A DNA stretch of 64,000 bases, from contig NZ_JANQCD010000021.1 of the NCBI RefSeq assembly GCF_026672275.1, positions 1 to 64,000 on the forward strand. Direction: 5' to 3'. The stretch is from Marinifilum sp. D737 (GTDB taxonomy: Bacteria > Bacteroidota > Bacteroidia > Bacteroidales > Marinifilaceae). Below are positions 52,594 to 59,573 of the stretch, piece by piece. Every line of letters begins with the position of its first letter. Positions within the stretch are counted from its first letter, which is position 1. The translations under genes and the position numbers were made by a program. Under the pieces are notes generated by a model that was not told the DNA's origin, did not search any database, and saw nothing but the letters and a program-made list of their open reading frames with translations.

Positions 52594-52714
52594 GTATTTT
52601 GTATTTTCTTTTATTATTGTGGTACTTTCTGAATTCATTCGCTTTCTATTGACCTTATTGGTAGAATACTTTAATACTTCTACCTTTCGCAATCCAAATT
52701 TAAAACAAATTCGC

Positions 52715-53818
52715 TTATTTAATCACTTTAAGCAAAGTTTGCGCTTTAAAACAGGTTTCCATCCATTCTTTTTCAGGATCAGAATCAGCAGTGATTCCTC
52801 CACCTACAAATAGTGCCATACTTTCCTGAAGCACCTTCATACTTCTCAAATTCACAAACAAAGCCAAACCGCCATCAGCATGAATAGGGCCTAAAAATCC
52901 AGCATAATATTCTCTCTTATGTTTCTCCACTTTTCGGATTAAATCCATTGCCTTATTTTTTGGCAAGCCACAAACCGCTGGTGTTGGATGCAAGGCTTGA
53001 GCAAAACTGGAGATCTGATCGAAACTTAATGCTGTGTTTGCTTTATAGGTAGTTTTTAGATGAACAACATTACCCGCTTGCACTGTAAAAGGACCTTGCT
53101 TCTGATAATCATCAATCTGATAATTGGAAAGAAGCTCTTCGATATATTTACTCACGTATGCTTGCTCTTCTATCTCTTTTTTCTCCCATTCAACAGATTG
53201 AACTGCACTATCACCTAACTTCTGTGTTCCTGCTAAAGCTACTGTTTCTATGGTTTTTCCATCCGAATTTAAAAACCTCTCCGGACTAGCACCTATCCAC
53301 AATCCTTCACTTGGTATATCTATCATGGAAACAAAAGCATTGGGATAAGTTTTATTCAACCGAAGAAAAATTGATGCTGCATCTTTACGTCCTTTGCCAT
53401 TCAACACATGTACTCTGGAAAGAATCACTTTATCAAGCTTTTTACTCTTTAAATCGGCAAGCATTTCCTTGATTTGCTCCAGGTAATCCTCCTTCGAACT
53501 TTCGTAAACTTCCGAATCCTCATCCTTTTGATCAGGTAAGTCTGAAAAATCTACAAACTGTGTTGATTTTGAACTAAACTCGAATTCTGGATCTATGAAA
53601 TAAGCAGACTGTTCTTCATCCAAATCGAAAGGCGCAAATAAAAAACCTTCCTTCCCTTTCAAATCCAATAAATTAATAACCCTAGATGGACTTGTTTGAA
53701 TTCCGATTTTAATTTCGTGATCTCCCGGCAAGGAATAAGCATAAAACGAAAGCCTTTTTTGTAAGCACTGCTCTAAAAAATATTGTATTGATTTTTCTCT
53801 GTCCTCCAATTGGCTCAT
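52715..53818 (-). CDS. menF: Isochorismate synthase
   Basis: 367 aa, ATG 53818. Chorismate-utilising fold: KLDKVILSRVHVL, FVSMIDIPSEGLWIGASPERFL, ETVALAGTQ, then SALHPTPAVCGLPKNKA-type motif (QALHPTPAVCGLPK) and YYAGFLGPIHADGGLALFVNLRSM. Within a men operon it is the menaquinone-specific isochorismate synthase rather than a siderophore EntC or anthranilate synthase. 3 nt downstream of the hotdog thioesterase. Confidence 0.93.
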   Translation of the reverse strand: MSQLEDREKSIQYFLEQCLQKRLSFYAYSLPGDHEIKIGIQTSPSRVINLLDLKGKEGFLFAPFDLDEEQSAYFIDPEFEFSSKSTQFVDFSDLPDQKDEDSEVYESSKEDYLEQIKEMLADLKSKKLDKVILSRVHVLNGKGRKDAASIFLRLNKTYPNAFVSMIDIPSEGLWIGASPERFLNSDGKTIETVALAGTQKLGDSAVQSVEWEKKEIEEQAYVSKYIEELLSNYQIDDYQKQGPFTVQAGNVVHLKTTYKANTALSFDQISSFAQALHPTPAVCGLPKNKAMDLIRKVEKHKREYYAGFLGPIHADGGLALFVNLRSMKVLQESMALFVGGGITADSDPEKEWMETCFKAQTLLKVIK

Positions 53819-53821
53819 TCT

Positions 53822-54238
53822 CTATTTTTTAATGATCACATTGGTAATTCTGCAAATCGATACAAGTTTCTCCTGTTCATTTAGCACATTCACTTCAACA
53901 ATATGAGTCATTTTGCCTTTATGAACAAACTTAGCCTTGGCGATAACCTTTCCTTTTCGCAGGCTTCTGATATGATTGGCATTAATCTCCATACCTTTCA
54001 CATCGTAGTTCTTTAAATCGGTATGAATTACAGAAAGTGCACTTCCTACTGACTCCGCCAATGCCAAAGTAGCTCCTCCATGCAATATCTTCATGGGTTG
54101 CCAATGGTTTGAAGTCACCTCCATTTCTGCTACCAAATAATCTTCACCTACTTCTGTATATATAATGCCCAAATGCTCCATTAAAGTTTCGGAGCACATC
54201 TTATTTAAAGATTCTAATGCCTCAGTATTTTTAATCAT
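53822..54238 (-). CDS. PaaI-type hotdog thioesterase, likely DHNA-CoA thioesterase
   Basis: 138 aa, ATG 54238. Single hotdog domain: MEVTSNHWQPMKILHGGATLALAESVGSALSVIHTDLKNYDVKGMEINANHIRSLRKGKVIAKAKFVHKGKMTHIVEVNV, with the HGGA..ALAES active-site helix. First gene of the menF-menD-menB block. A thioesterase is needed to release 1,4-dihydroxy-2-naphthoate from its CoA ester, and position makes that the likely job; the fold alone does not prove substrate. Confidence 0.85.
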   Translation of the reverse strand: MIKNTEALESLNKMCSETLMEHLGIIYTEVGEDYLVAEMEVTSNHWQPMKILHGGATLALAESVGSALSVIHTDLKNYDVKGMEINANHIRSLRKGKVIAKAKFVHKGKMTHIVEVNVLNEQEKLVSICRITNVIIKK

Positions 54239-54292
54239 TCTACAAAAATAATGTTTTCGTTAAGACTACATTCATTACTTGCTTATAGAGCC

Positions 54293-54319
54293 AAAAAAAG
54301 CTCAATTAAATTGAGCTTT
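54293..54319 (-). terminator. Terminator of the cold-shock gene
   Basis: AAAGCTCAATT (54297-54307) and AATTGAGCTTT (54309-54319) are perfectly complementary; on the minus strand a T-run (A-run 54293-54299) follows. 28 nt past the stop of the gene ending at 54348. Confidence 0.88.
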
Positions 54320-54347
54320 ACCTTTAGGAAAAATATTTTAATAAAAA

Positions 54348-54539
54348 TTAGTCAATTTTTACATTAACTGCATTTAATCCTTTTTTTCCTTCTACAACAT
54401 CGTAAGTTACGTTATCACCTTGATCAACTTTATCAATCAAACCTGTAACATGAACAAAAATGTCTTCTTGTGTTTCATTGTTTTTAATAAAACCAAAACC
54501 TTTGGTTTCATTAAAGAATTTTACTGTACCTGTAGGCAT
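54348..54539 (-). CDS. csp: Cold-shock domain protein
   Basis: 63 aa, ATG 54539. Complete cold-shock OB fold: MPTGTVKFFNETKGFGFI (RNP1 KGFGFI) and EDIFVHVTGL (RNP2-like), then NVTYDVVEGKKGLNAVNVKI. An RNA chaperone that melts mRNA secondary structure; whether it is cold-induced is unknown. An inverted repeat in the 5' UTR (54561-54581) could form a regulatory stem. It is the only gene between the men operon and asnA. Confidence 0.93.
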   Translation of the reverse strand: MPTGTVKFFNETKGFGFIKNNETQEDIFVHVTGLIDKVDQGDNVTYDVVEGKKGLNAVNVKID

Positions 54540-54560
54540 TATTTAAAAATTTTAAAATTA

Positions 54561-54581
54561 TTACGTAGTAAATGTACGTAA
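54561..54581 (-). promoter_or_regulatory. Inverted repeat upstream of the cold-shock gene
   Basis: TTACGTA (54561-54567), 7-nt spacer, TACGTAA (54575-54581), perfect arms, 22 nt before the ATG. Either an operator or an RNA stem; csp mRNAs often carry structured 5' UTRs. Confidence 0.4.
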
Positions 54582-54742
54582 ATTGATTTAATAACTAAAC
54601 AATTATCTGATTATTTTCAATTTTCTTAACAAAGAATTACCATTAAGCATACAACACCTGATTTTCAATATGATATTAAGAAAAGCCAGGGAATTAAACA
54701 TACCAAAATGATGAACAGAAAATAAAAATCTGTAAAAATGAC

Positions 54743-54774
54743 TTTTGGTAGTTTAAATTTTAATCCTACATTTG
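54743..54774 (+). promoter_or_regulatory. Promoter of the asnA leader transcript
   Basis: TTTTG (54743-54747), 19-nt spacer, TACATTTG (54767-54774): both elements and the spacing match the Bacteroidota vegetative promoter. Transcription would start near 54780, just upstream of the first leader ORF. Confidence 0.75.
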
Positions 54775-54794
54775 TAAGCAAGAAAGACAAGGAA

Positions 54795-54869
54795 ATGAGA
54801 CAATTCAACAACAATAATAATCTTTTCAATAATTTGATGAATAATTCATCAGAAGTGGGAAGGCTATAG
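54795..54869 (+). CDS. Asparagine-rich leader peptide 1 of asnA attenuator
   Basis: 24 codons plus TAG (54867-54869), preceded by AAGGAA as ribosome-binding site directly at the ATG. Nine of 24 residues are Asn: a block of five (54807-54821, AAC AAC AAT AAT AAT), two pairs (54828-54833; 54840-54845). The peptide starts MRQFNNNNNLF and ends SSEVGRL. Its last codons contain TGGGAAGGCT, the antiterminator strand. Design and position are those of a classical amino-acid-operon leader peptide that senses charged tRNA-Asn. Confidence 0.88.
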   Translation: MRQFNNNNNLFNNLMNNSSEVGRL

Positions 54870-54905
54870 TTGTTATCGAAAAAATATTTTACACGAGCCT
54901 TCCCA
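54856..54905 (+). promoter_or_regulatory. Antiterminator pairing, attenuator 1
   Basis: TGGGAAGGCT at 54856-54865 (end of leader ORF 1) is identical to the terminator's 3' arm and is perfectly complementary to AGCCTTCCCA at 54896-54905, the terminator's 5' arm. A ribosome stalled on the Asn codons leaves 54856-54865 free to pair and block the terminator. A ribosome reaching the stop codon covers it. Confidence 0.85.
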
Positions 54906-54923
54906 AATTGGGAAGGCTTTTTT
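54896..54923 (+). terminator. Terminator of attenuator 1
   Basis: AGCCTTCCCA (54896-54905), loop AAT, TGGGAAGGCT (54909-54918), T-run to 54923. Perfect 10-bp stem, 27 nt after the leader stop. Confidence 0.92.
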
Positions 54924-54934
54924 ATTTATATCAA

Positions 54935-54991
54935 ATGGTACAATTTTTCAACAACAATAATAATAACACTAATAATTCTCCCCCAAGGTGA
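54935..54991 (+). CDS. Asparagine-rich leader peptide 2 of asnA attenuator
   Basis: 18 codons plus TGA (54989-54991), starting 11 nt after the first terminator. Eight of 18 residues are Asn: six in a row (54950-54967) and a pair (54971-54976). It begins MVQFFNNNNNN and ends NNSPPR. It shares the stretch CAACAACAATAATAAT with leader 1, pointing to duplication. No clear Shine-Dalgarno; an AT-rich unstructured start is normal in this phylum. Confidence 0.85.
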   Translation: MVQFFNNNNNNTNNSPPR

Positions 54992-55032
54992 GGAAGTAGC
55001 ATTGTTATACCATATTACAAGCCTTTCTCACC
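54987..55032 (+). promoter_or_regulatory. Antiterminator pairing, attenuator 2
   Basis: GGTGAGGAAG (54987-54996), spanning the leader-2 stop codon, pairs with CTTTCTCACC (55023-55032) over 10 bp with one G-U. This disrupts the second terminator's 5' arm. The geometry is the same as attenuator 1, but the sequence is different. Confidence 0.8.
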
Positions 55033-55050
55033 ACAGAGAAAGGCTTTTTT
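55019..55050 (+). terminator. Terminator of attenuator 2
   Basis: AAGCCTTTCTC (55019-55029), loop ACCACA, GAGAAAGGCTT (55036-55046), T-run to 55050. It lies 40 nt before the asnA ATG, so no coding sequence separates it from asnA. Confidence 0.92.
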
Positions 55051-55089
55051 ATTATCAACTTATTTCTATTAATTAAAATTTTAAAAATC

Positions 55090-56127
55090 ATGAAAAACTT
55101 AATTATTCCTAAGGCTTACAAAAGCATCTTATGTCCTGATGCAACTGAAAAAGCAATTAAATTTATTAAAGATCAGTTTCAACTACAGCTCTCTTCGGAA
55201 CTGAAACTACGTAGAGTAACTGCACCTATGATTGTTCTAAAAGGTACTGGTTTAAACGATGATTTGAACGGAATTGAACGCCCTGTAGCATTTCCAATTA
55301 AAGGACTGGGAGAACAAACTGCAGAAGTTGTACATTCTTTGGCAAAATGGAAAAGATACATGCTTGGCGAACTTCAAATCCCTGAAGGTAAAGGACTTTA
55401 TACCGACATGAACGCCCTTCGCCCTGACGAAGATTTTACCAACCTTCACTCCATTTATGTGGATCAATGGGATTGGGAAAAATCAATCAGTAAAGAAGAA
55501 CGAAGCATTGATTTTCTAGTGAAAACTGTAAAGCAGGTTTATGCATCAATTAAAAGAACAGAATACATTTTAAGTGAATATTACCCGGCATTAAGCCCTC
55601 AATTGCCGGAAAAAATTACTTTTATTCACTCTGAAGAATTATTGGAAAAGTATCCTGATTTAAGTCCAAAAGAAAGAGAAACTGAAGCTGTAAAAGAGTT
55701 TGGCGCAATCTTTATCATTGGTATTGGAGGTGAATTGAAAAACGGTGAACCACATGATGGTCGCGCCCCTGACTATGACGATTGGACTACTCCATCGGTT
55801 AACGGATACAAAGGCTTAAACGGAGATATTATTCTTTGGAACCCTGTTCTTGAACAAGCTTTCGAGATATCATCAATGGGAATTCGTGTAGACGAAAAAG
55901 CATTGTTGGAGCAACTTGAGATTAAGGGAGAAGAAAAGCGAAAAGAACTAATGTTCCACAAAAAATTATTGTCTGGAGAATTACCTTACTCTGTTGGTGG
56001 AGGAATTGGTCAATCGAGATTGTGCATGTTCTTATTGCGCAAAGCACACATTGGAGAAGTCCAATCGAGTATCTGGCCAGATGAACTGAGAGACACTTGT
56101 AAAAAAGCAGGAATTATTTTCTTGTAA
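55090..56127 (+). CDS. asnA: Aspartate-ammonia ligase (asparagine synthetase A)
   Basis: 345 aa, ATG 55090. Makes asparagine from aspartate, ammonia and ATP via aspartyl-AMP; the fold is related to class II aspartyl-tRNA synthetase. Diagnostic segments: LKGTGLNDDLNGIERPVAFPI, EVVHSLAKWKR, GLYTDMNALRPDEDFTNLHSIYVDQWDWE, RAPDYDDWTTP...GLNGDIILWNP and SVGGGIGQSRLCMFLLRKAHIGEVQSSIWP. Regulated, by all appearances, by the two consecutive Asn-codon attenuators upstream. Single-gene transcript ending at the 56150 terminator. Confidence 0.96.
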   Translation: MKNLIIPKAYKSILCPDATEKAIKFIKDQFQLQLSSELKLRRVTAPMIVLKGTGLNDDLNGIERPVAFPIKGLGEQTAEVVHSLAKWKRYMLGELQIPEGKGLYTDMNALRPDEDFTNLHSIYVDQWDWEKSISKEERSIDFLVKTVKQVYASIKRTEYILSEYYPALSPQLPEKITFIHSEELLEKYPDLSPKERETEAVKEFGAIFIIGIGGELKNGEPHDGRAPDYDDWTTPSVNGYKGLNGDIILWNPVLEQAFEISSMGIRVDEKALLEQLEIKGEEKRKELMFHKKLLSGELPYSVGGGIGQSRLCMFLLRKAHIGEVQSSIWPDELRDTCKKAGIIFL

Positions 56128-56149
56128 TGATTGTAGTCCCCCTACAAAA

Positions 56150-56175
56150 AAGAGGCTGTCAACCGACAGCCTCTT
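56150..56175. terminator. Bidirectional terminator between asnA and the subtilase gene
   Basis: AAGAGGCTGTC (56150-56160), loop AACC, GACAGCCTCTT (56165-56175), perfect; A-run before, so good for the minus-strand subtilase as well. Confidence 0.85.
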
Positions 56176-56193
56176 AAAATTTATAAAAAAAAT

Positions 56194-57417
56194 CTATCTG
56201 TGTGCGATAGGATCTGCATTTCCATCAGGATCATTATTCACATATCCATCGGTATGGATAGGACCTAATAACAATAAACCACAAACGTGAGGTGCAGCCA
56301 TTGAAGTTCCACTCATAGTACCATACCCTCCATTCAAATAGCATGACTTAATATCTACACCAGGAGCACAAACATCAACAGGTGTTCCATAATTTGAGAA
56401 TGAAGCAAAATTGTCATTGATATCAGAAGCTGATACAGTATAAACATTTGGATGGTTAGCTCTAGCTGGAGAATAATATAAAGCATCATCAGATGAGTTA
56501 CCTGCAGCAATTGAAATCAAAATTCCCAAATCAGCAACAGACTTTACAGTCTCATCGTAAGCATCGTAAGTATAACGAGATTTTGGTCCTAAACTCATAT
56601 TAACAGCATCGCCAGGCTGACCTTCAGCAGCAATATAATCCAATGCAGCCATCGACCAAGACATATTACCATTACCTCTTCTGTCAAGAACACGGCAAGA
56701 AACAACTTTTGCATTTGGAGCTACACCAATAACACCAATAGAGTTGTTTAAAGCTGCAACAGTACCAGCAACGTGAGTACCATGTCCATGCTGATCATCT
56801 GGAGTAGTTTTACCTTGAGTAATGAAAGTTTTACTTCTTGCAACATCAACGTTCAAGTCTGGGTGATCCATATCAATACCAGAATCAATAATCCAGGCTG
56901 TTTTTCCAGTACCATCACCAGCACCACCTACGCGTGTAATTCCCCATGGAGTTTCTTGTGCAGGTTGAGTACTTCCACCTCCTGGTTTTCCCAATGAGAT
57001 TTGAATATCCTTCTCAACACGCTTTACTCTTGGATCAAGTAACAATTTTGCTACCTGATTTTCATTTAGTTTTACAGAGAAACCTTGAATTGCAGTACTG
57101 TAAGTATGCTCAACATTTTCTTCTGAGATTCCATTGCCTTTTAGGAACTTAACTACGTGCGACTTCATGCGAACTGCTTTCTTTTCGTAGCCTTTTAATC
57201 CTTTTAATTCACTCTTTAAAACAACATCATCATTAAATTGAACAACATAGGTACTCTTACCGCCTTTATTATCAGCAAATCCCGATTTCACATTTAAGGT
57301 AGCTTCTGAGCTTTCATTCAACATTTCATCCTCAATAGAATTATCACAGGATGTTACTAAAGAACCAATTAGCGCTAATAATAGCATGGCTTTCATAGAA
57401 TTTAAAAAATTCTTCAT
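56194..57417 (-). CDS. Subtilisin-family (S8) serine peptidase, lipoprotein
   Basis: 407 aa, ATG 57417. Lipobox VTSC (Cys about residue 24). An inhibitor-I9-type propeptide (about 55-145: YVVQFNDDVVLKSELKGL...HTYSTAIQGFSVKLNENQVAKLLLDPRVKRVEKD) precedes the catalytic domain. Catalytic residues: Asp in AWIIDSGIDMDHPDL, His in HGHGTHVAGTVAAL, Asn in SIAAGNSSD and Ser in GTMSGTSMAAPHV. All are intact, so an active, self-processing extracytoplasmic protease is expected. No sorting domain at the C-terminus (ends GNADPIAHR). Confidence 0.92.
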   Translation of the reverse strand: MKNFLNSMKAMLLLALIGSLVTSCDNSIEDEMLNESSEATLNVKSGFADNKGGKSTYVVQFNDDVVLKSELKGLKGYEKKAVRMKSHVVKFLKGNGISEENVEHTYSTAIQGFSVKLNENQVAKLLLDPRVKRVEKDIQISLGKPGGGSTQPAQETPWGITRVGGAGDGTGKTAWIIDSGIDMDHPDLNVDVARSKTFITQGKTTPDDQHGHGTHVAGTVAALNNSIGVIGVAPNAKVVSCRVLDRRGNGNMSWSMAALDYIAAEGQPGDAVNMSLGPKSRYTYDAYDETVKSVADLGILISIAAGNSSDDALYYSPARANHPNVYTVSASDINDNFASFSNYGTPVDVCAPGVDIKSCYLNGGYGTMSGTSMAAPHVCGLLLLGPIHTDGYVNNDPDGNADPIAHR

Positions 57418-57690
57418 AAAAATTAAATTTTTATTAGTTAGTGATTAAGTGGTTAATTACAATACCCTTACACAAAATGCTTGTTTTACATTGTCAAGTG
57501 CATTGTAAATTTGATATACACCTATATATTCTCCTTTTTCCAAAAAGGTAACCCAAAAAATGAAGTTTTTTTTCAAAAAAATTACCACACAAAACACAAC
57601 AGATTGATATTTCGCGCTTTAGTCTTATTAATTATTTTTCTTATTATTTCTTTCTGCTTATATTTAGACTTAACCATCAAAATACTCCCT

Positions 57691-58215
57691 ATGAAAATTT
57701 TACTATACATTGTTGGAGCTTTTGCTCTTATTGTAGGAATACTCCATTTTATGGCTCCAAAAACTTATCAGGTAGAAAGAAAAATTGTTGTATCAGAAGA
57801 TATTGACACAGTTTTCAAAAGCCTATGTTCGTTAAAAGAGCAACAAATTTGGTCTCCCTGGGCCGAAAAAGATCCAGATATGAAAATAACTTATAGTGGT
57901 ACTGATGGCACCATTGGTTCATTTACACATTGGACGGGAAATAAAGATGTAGGTGAAGGACAGCAAGAAATTAAAAAAATGGAACCAAATTCTTACATCG
58001 AAACTGAACTGCGATTTTTGAAACCATGGGAATCTACTAGTACTGGATTTTTTGAAATTAAACCTGTTACCGAAGGAACTGAAATAACCTGGGGCTTTAA
58101 GGGTAAAAACACTTTCCCCAGTACAATTCTGATGGTTTTTATGGATATGGATAAAGCCATTGGTCCTGATTTTGAAAAAGGACTGGCAAAATTTAAAACT
58201 TATATCGAAAAATAA
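57691..58215 (+). CDS. SRPBCC-family protein with membrane anchor
   Basis: 174 aa from ATG 57691. The frame is open for 70 more codons upstream but encodes AT-driven hydrophobic sequence, and the chosen start gives a normal leader (MKILLYIVGAFALIVGILHFMAP). The SRPBCC/polyketide-cyclase-like domain follows: YQVERKIVVSEDIDTVFKSLCSLKEQQIWSPWAEKDPDMKITYSGTDGTIGSFTHWTGN...EGTEITWGFKG. Members bind hydrophobic ligands. A DUF2892 gene follows after 6 nt. Confidence 0.82.
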   Translation: MKILLYIVGAFALIVGILHFMAPKTYQVERKIVVSEDIDTVFKSLCSLKEQQIWSPWAEKDPDMKITYSGTDGTIGSFTHWTGNKDVGEGQQEIKKMEPNSYIETELRFLKPWESTSTGFFEIKPVTEGTEITWGFKGKNTFPSTILMVFMDMDKAIGPDFEKGLAKFKTYIEK

Positions 58216-58221
58216 ACAGCT

Positions 58222-58437
58222 ATGAAGAAAAATATGGGAACTTTAGATCGCATCTTAAGAGTAATTGTATCAATAACTCTTGCGATTCTTTATTTTACAA
58301 ATATCCTAACTGGAACCTTTGGTTTAATTGTATTCATTTTTGCCTGTGTAATGTTTCTTACAAGTGTAATTGGCAATTGTCCACCCTATACATTAATGGG
58401 AATTAACACATGCAAGCTTAAACCAGAAAAAGAATAA
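58222..58437 (+). CDS. DUF2892 (YgaP-type) small membrane protein
   Basis: 71 aa, ATG 58222. MGTLDRILRVIVSITLAILYFTNILTG...IVFIFACVMFLTSVIGNCPPYTLMGINTCK: two membrane helices with the family's conserved N-terminal GTLDRILR and the C-terminal GNCPPYTLMGINTC, as in the membrane half of YgaP-like proteins without the rhodanese part. Co-transcribed with the SRPBCC gene; terminator follows. Confidence 0.88.
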   Translation: MKKNMGTLDRILRVIVSITLAILYFTNILTGTFGLIVFIFACVMFLTSVIGNCPPYTLMGINTCKLKPEKE

Positions 58438-58457
58438 AAAAATTCGTGCCAAAAATG

Positions 58458-58489
58458 AACCTCGAAGAGTTTTTCTTCGAGGTTTTTTT
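58458..58489 (+). terminator. Intrinsic terminator
   Basis: AACCTCGAAGA (58458-58468) and TCTTCGAGGTT (58474-58484), perfect, then T's to 58489; ends the SRPBCC-DUF2892 unit. Confidence 0.9.
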
Positions 58490-58601
58490 GTATTATAAAA
58501 CATCTTGAAAACTCTGATTTTCTTAGCTATATTTAAACAATTCATGATGCATTTTGCAAAAGAATACGGCATGCTTAAGTATCATAAAAAACCAGCGACC
58601 T

Positions 58602-58973
58602 ATGAACAGAATTCAAGACAAAGATCGGATTGCCTATTGTGGAGTTAACTGCTCAACATGTCCGGCATATGTTGCTACCCAAAGGCAACAGGAGAAGGTA
58701 AAGGTTAGAATTGCCAAACTGTGGTCTGATGAAGATTACAAATACGAAGCCTGCGAAATTACTTGTAAAGGATGTCATGAACCTTGGGGTAAAAAATTTC
58801 GCCATTGCACCGAGTGTGCCGTAAGAGAATGTGCAAGACAAAAACTATGCAACACTTGTGCTGAATGTGACGAGTATCCATGTAACAAGTTAGTAGAGCT
58901 GCATAATACTCTGGATAAGAAAATTGCCAGAATTAATTTAGATGACTTAAGACAAAACAATAAAGCTGGTTAA
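58602..58973 (+). CDS. DUF3795 cysteine-rich protein
   Basis: 123 aa from ATG 58602 (the upstream extension lacks family sequence). Eleven cysteines in the DUF3795 pattern: IAYCGVNCSTCPAYVAT, EACEITCKGCHE, HCTECAVRECARQKLCNTCAECDEYPCNKL. Likely binds zinc or an FeS cluster; function unknown. The stop codon (58971-58973) lies in the loop of the terminator at 58962, so the gene ends inside its own terminator. Confidence 0.82.
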   Translation: MNRIQDKDRIAYCGVNCSTCPAYVATQRQQEKVKVRIAKLWSDEDYKYEACEITCKGCHEPWGKKFRHCTECAVRECARQKLCNTCAECDEYPCNKLVELHNTLDKKIARINLDDLRQNNKAG

Positions 58974-58988
58974 TTCCAGCTTTTTTTT
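58962..58988 (+). terminator. Terminator overlapping the end of the DUF3795 gene
   Basis: AAAGCTGG (58962-58969, encoding the last residues) and CCAGCTTT (58976-58983) with the TAA in the loop, then T-run to 58988. Confidence 0.85.
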
Positions 58989-59499
58989 AGAATATTGGCA
59001 GATTAATGGCCAATCTCCGAATTTGAAAAGCAAGAGTAAGACACTTCTCAACAGATCGATAATTTTCTATTGGTTGTAGTATTACTGCTTCTACATTCTG
59101 ATTTTTATTATTAAAATACCAGGATCGATGATGCCCGTCGTGAACGATATAACGGATTCTCTTTTCCTGATACAAATCCCAAACGATAATAGGAGGAAAC
59201 TCCTCTCCCTTTTCTGCAATATAATCATGAGCTGCATCAACCATATGCAATTTTTCTTGCTCTAAACGAACCTGACTGGCCCACAACACTTTTGGATTCA
59301 TAATTTTAGGTGGTAAAATTTTAATATGCTCAGGTTTCAATTGAAACTGCACACTTGCCAACTTGCACAAGTTTGCCGTGGTATTTCCTTTTACCCAATG
59401 CGTTCTCCCCAGAAAGGCATTGTAACCTCTCTCCCTTTCTGCCGGATTCGTAGAAAGTAATAATTTGGTTATCTCGAATGGGGATTTGATCTGCATCAT
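58987..59499 (-). CDS. ParB/Srx-like domain protein
   Basis: 170 aa, ATG 59499. The middle region (about 55-130) VWASQVRLEQEKLHMVDAAHDYIAEKGEEFPPIIVWDLYQEKRIRYIVHDGHHRSWYFNNKNQNVEAVIL has the layout of ParB-like nuclease/sulfiredoxin folds, with DGHHR taking the place of the usual GxxR/DGHHR loop. No HTH domain, so not a partition protein. No signal peptide. Function unknown; perhaps a small-molecule or nucleotide hydrolase or kinase of the ParB superfamily (inference). Confidence 0.6.
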   Translation of the reverse strand: MMQIKSPFEITKLLLSTNPAERERGYNAFLGRTHWVKGNTTANLCKLASVQFQLKPEHIKILPPKIMNPKVLWASQVRLEQEKLHMVDAAHDYIAEKGEEFPPIIVWDLYQEKRIRYIVHDGHHRSWYFNNKNQNVEAVILQPIENYRSVEKCLTLAFQIRRLAINLPIF

Positions 59500-59573
59500 A
59501 TATCCTCAAGTTACAAATATCTGCAGACAATGAGATACTATAGTGCTGGGTATTTACAATACCTCACACTCCA

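Noticed and set aside
52715-53818. Anthranilate synthase or siderophore EntC
   Set aside because: Embedded 3 nt after a hotdog thioesterase and directly before menD, so menaquinone-specific isochorismate synthase is the better reading.
54795-55050. T-box or amino-acid riboswitch in front of asnA
   Set aside because: No T-box (UGGN) bulge or aptamer was seen. Asn-rich ORFs with mutually exclusive pairings explain the region fully.
57481-57690. 70-codon N-terminal extension of the SRPBCC protein
   Set aside because: The extension is AT-rich, poorly structured and precedes a proper signal/anchor that starts at 57691.
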